Assembly (NCBI GenBank): GCA_046331625.1
Contig: JAXLQL010000048.1
Coordinates: 1 to 38,822, forward strand
DNA length: 38,822 bases
From: JAXLQL01 sp046331625
Lineage (GTDB): Bacteria; Acidobacteriota; Terriglobia; Bryobacterales; Bryobacteraceae
Reading direction: 5' to 3'
In this document: piece after piece, positions 1 through 7,451 of the stretch
Numbering within the stretch: position 1 is the stretch's first letter
Layout: each line of letters begins with the position of its first letter
The notes under the pieces: generated by a model
Seen by the model: the letters and a program-made list of their open reading frames with translations, nothing else
The model's database searches: none
What the model was told of the DNA's origin: nothing
Position numbers and translations under genes: made by a program

Positions 1-251
1 AGCGCGCGTTCCGCCGAGTCGAGCAGTGCGTCTTGCTGGAACAGGTCCTCGTTGGTGTACGCAGAGAGGCCGAGTTCCGGGAACAGCGCCACCGCAACGG
101 ATCGTTCCGAAGCCTGCCGCGCCAAGGCGAGCGTCTGCTCCACGTTGAAATCGGGGCGGGCGACGTCGACCGCTGGCGTGCAAACGGCCACGCGGACAAA
201 GCCGTGCGAATAGATGGAGTCGAAGGGACCGCGGGGGCGGGAGTGGGTCAT
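1..251 (-). CDS. nadE: Glutamine-dependent NAD+ synthase, N-terminal part (cut by window edge)
   Basis: The gene reads leftward off the window edge, so only the first 83 codons are present. The ATG is at 249-251. The product starts MTHSRPRGPFDSIYSHGF and continues through a nitrilase-type segment with FPELGLSAY, whose glutamate (residue 59) would be the catalytic Glu of the amidase domain, followed by TNEDLFQQD. In this family the N-terminal nitrilase-fold domain hydrolyses glutamine and passes ammonia to a C-terminal synthetase domain that amidates deaminated NAD; that domain lies outside the window. A TATCAT hexamer at 274-269 could be its -10 element. The family call is firm because of the start-proximal HGFVRVAVCTPAVDVARPDF and the FPELGLSAY motif; completeness cannot be judged. 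Confidence 0.85.
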   Translation of the reverse strand, partial: MTHSRPRGPFDSIYSHGFVRVAVCTPAVDVARPDFNVEQTLALARQASERSVAVALFPELGLSAYTNEDLFQQDALLDSAERA

Positions 252-298
252 CGGGGTCCGAAGAATCAATGATACCCCGTGGCCACCGAATCGGCGAA

Positions 299-2245
299 CT
301 ACGGCTCTAGGCCGGTCTCGTCCAGCCCCGTCTCGGCGCCGCGCTTGAGGGCGGGCTTGGGATACGGCTCGTTCCTCGGATTGGCCACCGTGCCCTGCGC
401 TCCTTCGGCGAGCGAGGCGGTGAGGTCAAACACGCCGCCCGAGGCCGGACCGGCGACGATCACGCGGTAGCTACCGGCGGGCACGTTTGCCGAGAGCCGG
501 ATGGCCGAAGGCTCGCGCCGAAGGGCGCTTTCGAGAACGTTATCGTTGCGATCGAGCAGGAGCATCGTTGGCTCGAATTCGCCGCTGTTGAGATCGAGGT
601 CCAGGCGGCCAGCCACACCCACGTCGATCCGGAACGACTTCGCAAGGGCCGTCTCCTGCGACTCGAGCATCGCATCGAGTACGCGGCAATCGGCACCGCC
701 GAGTTGCGCGGAGGCTTTGACGCCAAGGGCCAAGTCGACACTTGCGCAGGCTTTGGCCGGCGACGTAGTCACCTTCACCGAGACGGGATTCGGGTCCGTT
801 GTGAGCGAGTAGAGCACGAGCCGATACGAACCTTCCCGTAGCCGCGTCTCGACGGACGCAAGACCGAAGCGATCCGTATTGGCGTGCGCAACCTGCCTTC
901 CCGCGGCGTCCACCACATCGAAGCTGGCATCGCCGCCGAACGCGGAGAGCGCAACCTTGGCGAGCCCACCCTTCGACTCGAGTTTGTACGCCACCGCGCT
1001 CTGCGTTGCCTGGCCGAGCAACTCCGCATCGAGGGCGCGGCATCCGCCGGCTGGTGCGAGTGTCACGTCGGCTGTTCCCTGCGCGGAGAGGTCGCGAGCC
1101 GGGCAAGGTCGCGGCGATTCGAAGGAAGTCTGCAACTCGTAGTTCCCGGTGGCCACAGCCGCAGAGTTGGCGAGCAGGGAGTAGGCACCGGGCGCCAAGT
1201 GCACCACGATTTCAGAATTAGTGTCGTCCTGGCTGGCATCGTCATTGACGGCGAGTAAGCGGCCTCGATCGTCGAGCAGCGCCAGGAACGTATCGAAGGC
1301 GCCCGAGTCCATGCGGAAGCGCATCACGCCGCGCTCGGCCACCTCCACGCGATAGGCGTCCACATAGCTCGAATCGGCGGTGAACTGGCGAAAATCCTGG
1401 AAGCGGCAGTCGTCCTCGCTCAGCGAACCGGAGACCTTCGTGCTTCTTCCCAAGGAACCAGCCGCGCATGGCCGCGTGGCCTCAAACCGCGATTTGAGCG
1501 TATAGGAAAGATACAGGTTCGAGCTGACCACGACGCGGTAGCTGCCCGCGGGCAAGCTGACACTGACGCGCGACCGGCTGCGGAACGGCTCCACCGGAAA
1601 CGTGCCCCCTTCCACACGAACCTCCGGCGGGCGAGAGCCGCCTTTCACTTCGAGCGTGAGGATTCCCGCCGACGGCAGGTTCGCTTCGAACAGGTTGACC
1701 GCCGACGGACTGACCGATGCCTGGGTGCTGGAGATGTCGAGTTCGCGGCACGATTCGGCCGATAGCGCCAACTCCAAAGTCTCCCCGAGTGGGAGGCTCC
1801 GCGCCGAGCATGTGCGCGCTCCTTCCGGCGTCACCTTCAACGAGAACTGCCCCGCCGCCCCCGACTGCGATCCACTTGCCAGAATGCGATACGTACCCGG
1901 GGCCAGATTGGCCACGATCCGCGAGTTGGTTCCGATGTCCGGCGAGTCATCATTCACGCCATACATCCCCTCATGCTCGCCCGGGATCAGCGCCAGATAG
2001 GTGTCGAACACCGAAGATGTCATCTCTATCGTGACGGTCTGCCGCTCGCCCACCGTCAGCTTGTACGCCTTCGCCGAAGCCGCCGCCGAACCTGGCAGCA
2101 CATCGCTCAGCTTGCAGTCGCCGTCTTCGAGCGCCGCCGTCACCGGCGACCCGATGCTGACGTCGGAAACCGAACAGCTCTTCGAGGTCTGTGCGGGAAG
2201 CAGCGCGGCGGTGGCAAGCAAGGCGCCTGCGCATAGGAGTTTCAT
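299..2245 (-). CDS. Secreted protein with five PPC-like repeats, each with a cysteine pair
   Basis: The product is 648 residues with a signal peptide (MKLLCAGALLATAALLPAQ). The mature part is five copies of a domain of about 120 residues. Each begins with a Cys, then about 20 residues later a second Cys followed by acidic/Asp residues (GDCKLSD, ESCRELD, DDCRFQD, GGCRALD, ADCRVLD). Several copies carry FDTYLALI or FDTFLALL and end LAPGTYRILASG or LAPGAYSLLANS. This resembles the bacterial pre-peptidase C-terminal (PPC) beta-sandwich, which typically accompanies secreted proteases, but there is no catalytic domain here. A surface or periplasmic binding/scaffold role is only a guess. The C-terminal tail is proline- and charge-rich. 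It lies 47 bases upstream of nadE on the same strand. Confidence 0.75.
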   Translation of the reverse strand: MKLLCAGALLATAALLPAQTSKSCSVSDVSIGSPVTAALEDGDCKLSDVLPGSAAASAKAYKLTVGERQTVTIEMTSSVFDTYLALIPGEHEGMYGVNDDSPDIGTNSRIVANLAPGTYRILASGSQSGAAGQFSLKVTPEGARTCSARSLPLGETLELALSAESCRELDISSTQASVSPSAVNLFEANLPSAGILTLEVKGGSRPPEVRVEGGTFPVEPFRSRSRVSVSLPAGSYRVVVSSNLYLSYTLKSRFEATRPCAAGSLGRSTKVSGSLSEDDCRFQDFRQFTADSSYVDAYRVEVAERGVMRFRMDSGAFDTFLALLDDRGRLLAVNDDASQDDTNSEIVVHLAPGAYSLLANSAAVATGNYELQTSFESPRPCPARDLSAQGTADVTLAPAGGCRALDAELLGQATQSAVAYKLESKGGLAKVALSAFGGDASFDVVDAAGRQVAHANTDRFGLASVETRLREGSYRLVLYSLTTDPNPVSVKVTTSPAKACASVDLALGVKASAQLGGADCRVLDAMLESQETALAKSFRIDVGVAGRLDLDLNSGEFEPTMLLLDRNDNVLESALRREPSAIRLSANVPAGSYRVIVAGPASGGVFDLTASLAEGAQGTVANPRNEPYPKPALKRGAETGLDETGLEP

Positions 2246-2382
2246 CTTACGGGGTCAGGCCTTTCCCGGAACGCACCACGACCGGCGAGGCCGGGATGAC
2301 GTCCCTCTTCCTCTACATCGGCCAAAATGGCACACACCGCATAGTACGTTCGTGGGAAAGTTCAATCTGCACTCCTTCCTTA

Positions 2383-2399
2383 TATAATTGGGAAACGCC
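2383..2399 (+). promoter_or_regulatory. Perfect -10 box directly before the dCMP deaminase start
   Basis: TATAAT at 2383-2388 is followed by TGGGAAACGCC and then GTG at 2400. Initiation about seven bases after the hexamer would leave a leader of only a few bases. No good -35 is seen (TTCAAT at 2361-2366 is the best). The hexamer overlaps the alternative TTG start at 2388, which argues against that start. Confidence 0.5.
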
Positions 2400-2852
2400 G
2401 TGTCACAGATTCCGGACTGGGATAGCTACTACCTCGACATCTGCAAAGTGGTCGCCTCGCGCAGCAAGGATCCGAATACAAAGGTCGGCTGCGTGATCGT
2501 CGGGCCGGCCAACGAGATCCGGACCACGGGCTACAACTCCTTTCCGCGCGGCATTCGCGACGACGTTCCTGAGCGGCTGGTCCGCCCCACCAAATACCAG
2601 TGGATCGAGCATGCCGAGCGCAACGCCATCTGCAACGCCGCACGGTGCGGGACGCCGCTCGAAGGCTGCCGCATCTATGTGGAGATCATGCCCTGCATGG
2701 ACTGCGGCCGCGCCATTGTGCAAGCGGGGATTCGGGAGGTGGTGGTTTCGGCGGAGCGCATGGGGCAGTACTCGAGCGACTACTACAACCAGCAGTTCGC
2801 GATGGTCGAGGTCTTGTTCGCCGAAGCGGGAATCCGCGTCCGTCGCGTTTGA
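2400..2852 (+). CDS. Deoxycytidylate (dCMP) deaminase
   Basis: This cytoplasmic zinc enzyme deaminates dCMP to dUMP for dTMP synthesis. The 150-residue product has the cytidine/deoxycytidylate deaminase signatures: HAE at residues 71-73 (zinc His and proton-shuttle Glu) and PCMDC at 98-102 (the two zinc Cys). The N-terminal SRSKDPNTKVGCVIVGP and a FPRGIRDDVPERL segment are typical of dCMP deaminases rather than tRNA or guanine deaminases. I chose GTG 2400 because the TTG at 2388 overlaps a perfect -10 box. It is divergent from the five-repeat protein and stands alone; the next gene begins about 120 bases on. Confidence 0.88.
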   Translation: MSQIPDWDSYYLDICKVVASRSKDPNTKVGCVIVGPANEIRTTGYNSFPRGIRDDVPERLVRPTKYQWIEHAERNAICNAARCGTPLEGCRIYVEIMPCMDCGRAIVQAGIREVVVSAERMGQYSSDYYNQQFAMVEVLFAEAGIRVRRV

Positions 2853-2974
2853 CTCCGACACTTTGTCGCGCGACGCCCAGACAAACTGTCTCTTCCCGCG
2901 TCCGGGCCTTAGAGGCAGGTGGTTGATTTCACTGGGCCGATCCGTGGCAAGTGCCGTGCAATCAAGACGGATGT

Positions 2975-4663
2975 ATGAAGCTGCGATCGATTGCCGGATT
3001 CCTCACCGCCCTGGTACCGGTGCTTGCCGGAGGCGGGTTCGACGCGGCCCTGAAGCCGGCCCCTGCGCCAAAGACCATCCGCGTGATCGTCGAGTTCCGC
3101 GCGGGCGCGATGAAAGCGGGTGAAGCTGCCTTGGCCGCTCGAGGCGCTCGTCCGGTTTCGCGGCTGCCGCTGGTCAACAGCGCCGCCTACGAGATTCGCC
3201 GCAGTCAACTCGAGAGCTTCGCCGCATTGCCTTCGGTGGAGTGGATCCACGACGACGCCGCGATGCACGAAACCATGGACGTGGTGCGTGCCACCACCGG
3301 CGCGGTCACCGCCAACAAGAGCGGCTGGACCGGCAAAGGCATCGGCGTCGCCGTCATCGATAGCGGCATCACGCAGCATCCCGACCTCAACGACGCTTCC
3401 GGCGCCACGCGCGTGCGGTATTTCCAGACCTTCGGCGTCGAGACCGTGATGCAGGATGTCTATGGCCACGGCACTCACGTCGCTGGAATCATCGGCGGCC
3501 GCGGCACCATGTCGACGGGCAGCGCATACAAGAAGACCTACCGGGGCATCGCGCCGGAAGCGCACTTCGTCAGCCTCGCTCCGCTCAACCGCTACGGCCA
3601 GGGGACCGAGAGCGCCGTGATCGCGGCGATTCAGAAGGCGATCGATCTGCAGTCCACTTACAACATCAAGGTGATGAACCTCTCGCTGGGCAAGCCGGTC
3701 TCGAAACCGTACACGCAAGATCTGTTGTGCAAGGCCGTGGAAGCCGCCTGGAAGAAGGGCATCGTGGTGGTCGTGGCCGCCGGCAACGAGGGCCGCAACA
3801 ACTCGGCTCACAATAGCGGCTACGGGACCATCACTTCTCCTGCCAACGATCCTTATGTAATCACGGTGGGCGCGACGCGCACCATGGGCACCGCGACCAA
3901 GGCCGATGACCTGGTGGCCACCTACAGTTCCAAGGGTCCGACGCGCTTTGACCGCATCGTCAAGCCCGATCTCGTGGCACCCGGCAATCACGTGGCTTCG
4001 CTCCTCTCGCAAGACGGCCGCTTCCGCAACACGAATCGCGAAAACTGCGTGGTGCTGAGCGACTATATGAACGGCGCGATCGCGCAACCCGGCGACCAGT
4101 ATTTCTGGATGAGCGGCACGTCGATGGCGGCTCCGGTGGTCTCGGGCGCGGTTGCGTTGATGTGGCACAAGGCCGCAGTGGAGAAGAAGACGCTCACGCC
4201 GGACCTCATCAAGATGCGCCTGATGAAGACGGCGTGGAAGGGCTTCCCGCTCGAAGGCACGGGCAAAGACACGGCTGGCGTGACCTATCACGTGCGGCAC
4301 GACATCTTCACGGTGGGCGCGGGTTATCTCGACATCGGCGCCGCGCTCGACAACACCGATACGGCTACGACGCTCGCGTTGTCGCCGAAGGCTGTGGTCA
4401 ATTCCGACGGCGAGGTGGTTCTCAAGGATCCGGTCTCGGGTGTCGGCGTGGTGTGGGGCGACAACGCTACGTGGAGCTATCGCACGGTCTGGGGAACCAG
4501 CAATATCGTCGACGACACTGGCGTGATCTGGGGAGACGGCGTCATCTGGGGAGACTCCACGATGGCCGGCTTCGGGGTGATCTGGGGCGATGGCGTGATC
4601 TGGGGAGACTCGACGCAAGTCACCGGTGAGACCGATGCGCTGCTGCTCAAGGGCGACCAGTAG
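2975..4663 (+). CDS. Secreted subtilisin-like serine protease (S8) with W-G-D repeat tail
   Basis: The 562-residue product starts with MKLRSIAGFLTALVPVLAGG, a signal peptide. An in-frame GTG at 2951 would add eight residues that spoil it, so ATG 2975 is preferred. An inhibitor I9-like propeptide follows (TIRVIVEFRAGAM to VEWIHDD). The catalytic triad is clear: Asp129 in VIDSG, His165 in GHGTHVAG and Ser383 in SGTSMAAPVVSG, with the AAGNEG oxyanion segment between. After the catalytic domain comes an unusual tail rich in VIWGD/VVWGD units, including two copies of GVIWGDGVIWGDST separated by MAGF. Such W-G-D tails occur in acidobacterial and other soil-bacterial subtilases and may be a folding or surface element; that role is inferred. 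It ends 20 bases from the convergent next gene. Confidence 0.92.
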   Translation: MKLRSIAGFLTALVPVLAGGGFDAALKPAPAPKTIRVIVEFRAGAMKAGEAALAARGARPVSRLPLVNSAAYEIRRSQLESFAALPSVEWIHDDAAMHETMDVVRATTGAVTANKSGWTGKGIGVAVIDSGITQHPDLNDASGATRVRYFQTFGVETVMQDVYGHGTHVAGIIGGRGTMSTGSAYKKTYRGIAPEAHFVSLAPLNRYGQGTESAVIAAIQKAIDLQSTYNIKVMNLSLGKPVSKPYTQDLLCKAVEAAWKKGIVVVVAAGNEGRNNSAHNSGYGTITSPANDPYVITVGATRTMGTATKADDLVATYSSKGPTRFDRIVKPDLVAPGNHVASLLSQDGRFRNTNRENCVVLSDYMNGAIAQPGDQYFWMSGTSMAAPVVSGAVALMWHKAAVEKKTLTPDLIKMRLMKTAWKGFPLEGTGKDTAGVTYHVRHDIFTVGAGYLDIGAALDNTDTATTLALSPKAVVNSDGEVVLKDPVSGVGVVWGDNATWSYRTVWGTSNIVDDTGVIWGDGVIWGDSTMAGFGVIWGDGVIWGDSTQVTGETDALLLKGDQ

Positions 4664-4683
4664 TCGCCGGCTGGGTTCGCGTG

Positions 4684-5271
4684 TCATGGCCTGTTCGGGG
4701 GCGCGACGCCGGCCTCGAGGGCGCGGAGGTGCGACATGGTCCAGCGGGATTCGGCGTTGAGACGGTCCGTGAGAGGGTCGCGGGTGGGGCCGGGTTGGGT
4801 TCGTTTTTTCAGCTTGGCTGAGTCGGCGATCGGGGGCGCGTCTTCGATGGGTTGGGTGGCGGCTTCGCGGAGGGCGCGTTCGGTTTGGAGCTTGCGGAGC
4901 TCGGCGAGGGCACGGTAGTAGGCGCGCTCGAAGCGTGTGCCGTACCTGCTGTACTTGTCGAGATTGGCTTCGTTTTGTTCGGCGAGGGCTTGGGCTTCGA
5001 GGCGGCGGGTGGCTTCGATTTTCCACGCGGCTTGGACGAGGTTCGAGAAGATGAGTTCTTCGTTGATGCCCTGGGGGCGGAGCTCTTCGCGTTGGAGCTC
5101 AAGGAAGAGGTGGAACTCTTCGCGGTCCTGCGGGGCGACGGCGAAGGTGGCGGAGAAGAGTCCGTGGGTGGTGGCGTTCTGCGACGAGGCGGCTTTGCCT
5201 TCGGGAGTGCGGGGTCCGGTAGAGTGCTGCGCGTTGGCGCGATTGGCTTCGAGTTTGCGGTCGGTGATCAT
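4684..5271 (-). CDS. Conserved protein of unknown function with the ANRANAQHSTGPRTPEGK motif
   Basis: The 195-residue protein begins MITDRKLEANRANAQHST and continues GPRTPEGKAASSQNATTHG. This N-terminal signature is found in many short proteins of Acidobacteria, Planctomycetes and Verrucomicrobia, often in many copies per genome. The middle is an alpha-helical, Arg/Glu/Ala-rich stretch predicted to be coiled; there is no signal peptide or membrane span. The C-terminus is proline/arginine-rich. No enzymatic motif is visible and the function is unknown. Its codon use resembles the neighbours but the coding strand is unusually poor in T. Confidence 0.7.
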   Translation of the reverse strand: MITDRKLEANRANAQHSTGPRTPEGKAASSQNATTHGLFSATFAVAPQDREEFHLFLELQREELRPQGINEELIFSNLVQAAWKIEATRRLEAQALAEQNEANLDKYSRYGTRFERAYYRALAELRKLQTERALREAATQPIEDAPPIADSAKLKKRTQPGPTRDPLTDRLNAESRWTMSHLRALEAGVAPPNRP

Positions 5272-5352
5272 GGTCCCGTTGTAGCGGGAGGGTGGTTGGG
5301 GCTTGCAAAATCGATCTGGGGATGTGGTTGAGGGGGAAGGAGATGGGATTTT

Positions 5353-5901
5353 TCAACTACACGGTATGGGGTTCGGGGGCTCGAACAGGTCCGCGACCGC
5401 TACTTCGAAACCAGGCAAGAGACTGTCGGTCAGGACGCCGTCGGCTTCGATGCTTTTGGGCGGCGCGTCTGGAGAATAGATGCCGATGCGGCGACGGTGC
5501 GGATCAAGCAGCCAGACGCGCTTGGCGCCATTGTGAAGGTAGAACTACCTTGTCCGTGAGTTCGGCGCCTTGGTTGGGCGACGCGATCTCGATCATGATG
5601 TCGAGGCGCGGTCGGCGCAGTCGGGAAGGGCGGCGTTGTTGGGAGCGAGGACGAAGGCGAGGTCGGGGATGTAGATGCGGATGTCGTCGGGTGGACCGAA
5701 GATGTGGTGCCACTCGGTAATCACCTCACCGGCTCCGGTCTGTTCCGCGTAGATAGTCAGGCGTGTGGTTAGGGTCCGCTGGGCTCGGCCATGGGCTCGT
5801 TTCGGCAAGGGCTTCTCCAAGGCCTCGCCGCGCACGAACTCGCAGCAGTCGCCGTGAGTGGCGATCCAGTCGTCGACGCTGGGGACAGGGGTGGCGGTCA
5901 T
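5353..5901 (-). pseudogene. Uma2-family (DUF820) endonuclease-like gene with two compensating frameshifts
   Basis: ATG 5899-5901 starts MTATPVPSVDDWIATHG. The first segment runs to IYIPDLAFVLAPNN and ALPDC, near 5612. The continuation PRLDIMIEIASPNQGAELTDKV is in a second frame until about 5547. The end, FYLHNGAKRVWLLDPHRR through GIYSPDAPP to LLPGFEVAVADLFEPPNP, is back in the first frame down to TGA 5353-5355. One base is missing near 5610 and one is extra near 5547, so the net length stays in frame. Uma2 proteins have a PD-(D/E)XK-like nuclease fold, and the D-L-A/E-I core is recognisable here. They are common multicopy genes in cyanobacteria and acidobacteria. As read, the gene stops at TGA 5593-5595 and is inactive, unless the indels are assembly errors. 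Confidence 0.72.
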
Positions 5902-5912
5902 CGTTCGCTTCC

Positions 5913-5918
5913 ATTGTA
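5913..5918 (-). promoter_or_regulatory. Putative -10 box of the Uma2-like gene
   Basis: On the minus strand TACAAT (5918-5913) is followed by GGAAGCGAACG and then the ATG at 5901, an 11-base gap. It resembles the TATAAT-TGGGAAACG and TACAAT-GGAAACG arrangements before the dCMP deaminase and DUF104 genes. No -35 is evident. Confidence 0.35.
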
Positions 5919-5973
5919 TGGCGATGTGTCTGGGTGCGTCCTTGCTTTGCGCTACCGTGAAGGAAGGGGCCCC

Positions 5974-6233
5974 ATGCACCTGAGCGTCGAAATTCCTGAC
6001 GACATCGCCAGCCGTTTGTCGGCCAATGGGGTGATCTTGCGCGCCGGGCTCTGGAGGCGTTCGCACTCGGGGAACTCGAGGCGAGGAGGATCACCGAACC
6101 GGATCTTTGCCGGATTTTGGGCTTGGCACGGATCGAGTTGGATGGCTTTCTGAAGGCGCATGGCGTGTACGACGACTACACGCTGGAGGATTTCGAGGCC
6201 GAACGCGTGGGCTTGGCGAGTTTGGGATCGTAG
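5974..6233 (+). pseudogene. UPF0175-family antitoxin-like gene with one frameshift
   Basis: ATG 5974 opens MHLSVEIPDDIASRLSANG. Near 6030 one base appears to be missing. The next frame then continues DLARRALEAFALGELEARR, ITEPDLCRILGLARIELDGF and LKAHGVYDDYTLEDFEAE to TAG 6231-6233. The second part has the family's typical order: an ALEA-FALGEL helix, a short HTH-like ARIELDGFLK segment, then HGVYxDYTLEDFE. UPF0175 proteins are usually about 85-90 residues and commonly pair with DUF3368 PIN-like toxins; no such toxin is next to it here. A purine-rich AAGGAAGGGG precedes the ATG. The stop lies seven bases before the XRE gene, so the two were probably one transcript. Confidence 0.7.
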
Positions 6234-6240
6234 GGGAGAA

Positions 6241-6540
6241 ATGGAGACTGAGTCCATTACGGCCAAGACTCCGGGAGCTCTGGCTCGTGCCCTCGGACTG
6301 AGCGCGGCCGACGCAGAGGAGCGGCAGGTGCAGTACTCGCTCCTCGAGCGGCTTCGGCAGGCTCTCCGCGCCGAAAATCTCACGCATGCCGAACTGGCGC
6401 GGCGCGCTGGATCGTCACTGACGCGCGTTACGGCGATCCTCAACGGGAACCTCACGAACGTCTCAACGGACCTCCTGATCCGGCTGGTGGGCGCGCTCGG
6501 ATATCGCGTGAAGATTTCGGTCTCCCGAGTCGCTTCATAG
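6241..6540 (+). CDS. XRE-family helix-turn-helix protein (antitoxin-like)
   Basis: The 99-residue protein starts METESITAKTPGALARALG at ATG 6241, directly preceded by AGGGGAGAA. An upstream in-frame ATG at 6160 lies inside the UPF0175 gene and was rejected. The N-terminal 30 residues resemble the lead segment of XRE antitoxins. The HTH spans about residues 38-90: LRQALRAENLTHAELARRAG, then SSLTRVTAILNGNLTNVSTD and LLIRLVGALGYRVKISVS. The shape fits the HTH_37/HigA-like group that autoregulates TA operons. No RelE-type partner is adjacent, so it is either an orphan or the partner of the broken UPF0175 gene. Confidence 0.8.
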   Translation: METESITAKTPGALARALGLSAADAEERQVQYSLLERLRQALRAENLTHAELARRAGSSLTRVTAILNGNLTNVSTDLLIRLVGALGYRVKISVSRVAS

Positions 6541-6631
6541 GCCGGACCGCAGCACGAGGCGGGCGCTTCTGGGACGAGGCGAGGTTCGTGGGCCGCACCT
6601 CGCTGCAGGAATAGAAACGAACAAAGGCCGG

Positions 6632-6646
6632 TACAATGGAAACGTC
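6632..6646 (+). promoter_or_regulatory. -10 box nine bases before the DUF104 start
   Basis: TACAAT at 6632-6637 is followed by GGAAACGTC and ATG 6647. A transcript starting about seven bases downstream would carry almost no leader. The sequence closely matches the TATAAT-TGGGAAACG element before the dCMP deaminase. Confidence 0.45.
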
Positions 6647-6988
6647 ATGGCCCGACAGCTAGACGTGATCTACGAGCAGGGCGTCCTGCGTCCCCTGGAG
6701 CCTCTCGCGCTGGCCGAGCACCAGCGCCTCAGCGTCACCATCGACGATAAGCCAAGTCCCTCGAGTTGGAAATCGACGGAGCCGGTGAATGAACGCCGGG
6801 CTGAAATGCAATGGCTTGCCAAACACTCCGGTCCCTATGCCGGCGAGTGGGTTGCGTTGGATGGCGAACAACTGATCGCGCACGGCAAGAAACTGGTGGA
6901 CGTCAGAGCCGCCGCCAAGGCCGCAGGCATCGCCGAACCGCTTTTTGCCAGCGTACCGGACGACGATCTTCCCTTCGGCGGTTGGTAG
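6647..6988 (+). CDS. DUF104 / AF2212-like antitoxin-family protein with a C-terminal extension
   Basis: The 113-residue protein starts MARQLDVIYEQGVLRPLEPL and continues ALAEHQRLSVTID, which is the whole DUF104 (antitoxin AF2212-like) signature. Typical members are 60-75 residues, so the remaining part (about residues 40-113, with RAEMQWLAKHSGPYAGEW, VALDGEQLIAHGKKLVDV and FASVPDDDLPFGGW) is an extension that I recognise from proteins describing themselves only as hypothetical. Its stop TAG 6986-6988 overlaps the GTG start of the aspartic-protease gene (TAGTG), which implies translational coupling. In other genomes DUF104 genes often pair with PIN toxins; here the partner is a protease. Confidence 0.78.
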   Translation: MARQLDVIYEQGVLRPLEPLALAEHQRLSVTIDDKPSPSSWKSTEPVNERRAEMQWLAKHSGPYAGEWVALDGEQLIAHGKKLVDVRAAAKAAGIAEPLFASVPDDDLPFGGW

Positions 6989-7392
6989 TGTTCCATCTCG
7001 AGTTTTTCCGGCGCCACTCGTACGCCAGCGATCAGACTGGGATCACCGTGCCGGTGCTGCTTCAATCGGGGAAGAGCATCGTCCACCTGACTGCGACCGT
7101 CGATACTGGTGCTTCGTTCTGCATCTTCCGGCGTGAGGTCGGCACGGAGCTGGGGCTGGATGTCGAGAGCGGCGTGCTCAAACGGTTCCGGACAGCGAAC
7201 AGCAGCTTCGGAGCCTACGAGCACGAAGTGGAGCTCAGCGTGTTGGGCGTAGTCGCGCATTCCACTGTGTACTTTTTCGCCGATGAGGCCATGAACAAGA
7301 ACGGGCTGGGGAGAACGGGCTGGCTGGATCGCGTCCGGCTCGGCTTGGTCGACCACGACACGGCGCTCTACCTCGCTCCGTACGACTCCTAG
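6988..7392 (+). CDS. Retropepsin-like aspartic protease-fold protein
   Basis: GTG 6988-6990 starts a 134-residue product, VFHLEFFRRHSYASDQTG. The motif VDTGASFCIFRREVG near residues 38-52 is the D-T-G-A active-site loop of clan AA (retropepsin-type) aspartic proteases. These work as homodimers, each chain giving one Asp. A second hydrophobic-hydrophobic-Gly element (GRTGWLDRVRLGLVD) near the C-terminus matches the I-L-G motif region only loosely. There is no signal peptide or membrane span, so it is probably cytosolic. Its start overlaps the DUF104 stop, so both are made from one mRNA. The substrate is unknown; that the neighbour is a substrate or partner is inference. Confidence 0.7.
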   Translation: MFHLEFFRRHSYASDQTGITVPVLLQSGKSIVHLTATVDTGASFCIFRREVGTELGLDVESGVLKRFRTANSSFGAYEHEVELSVLGVVAHSTVYFFADEAMNKNGLGRTGWLDRVRLGLVDHDTALYLAPYDS

Positions 7393-7414
7393 AATCTCGG
7401 GCGTCCACGGAAGC

Positions 7415-7447
7415 GGGACTGGAAGTCCCGAGCAGACTGAAGTCTGC
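7415..7447. repeat. Two tandem small palindromes between converging genes
   Basis: GGGACT (7415-7420) pairs with AGTCCC (7424-7429) across a GGA loop. GCAGACT (7432-7438) pairs with AGTCTGC (7441-7447) across GA. The pair lies between the protease stop and the DUF1552 fragment. This GGGACT-GGA-AGTCCC-GAGCAGACT style of repeat resembles dispersed REP-like palindromes of acidobacteria and planctomycetes. It could act as a bidirectional terminator, but there is no T-run. Confidence 0.5.
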
Positions 7448-7451
7448 CCCA

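Noticed and set aside
2909..5026. 705-codon open frame antisense to the subtilase
   Set aside because: It mirrors a protein with a full catalytic triad, has Arg/His-rich composition typical of antisense high-GC frames and resembles no family.
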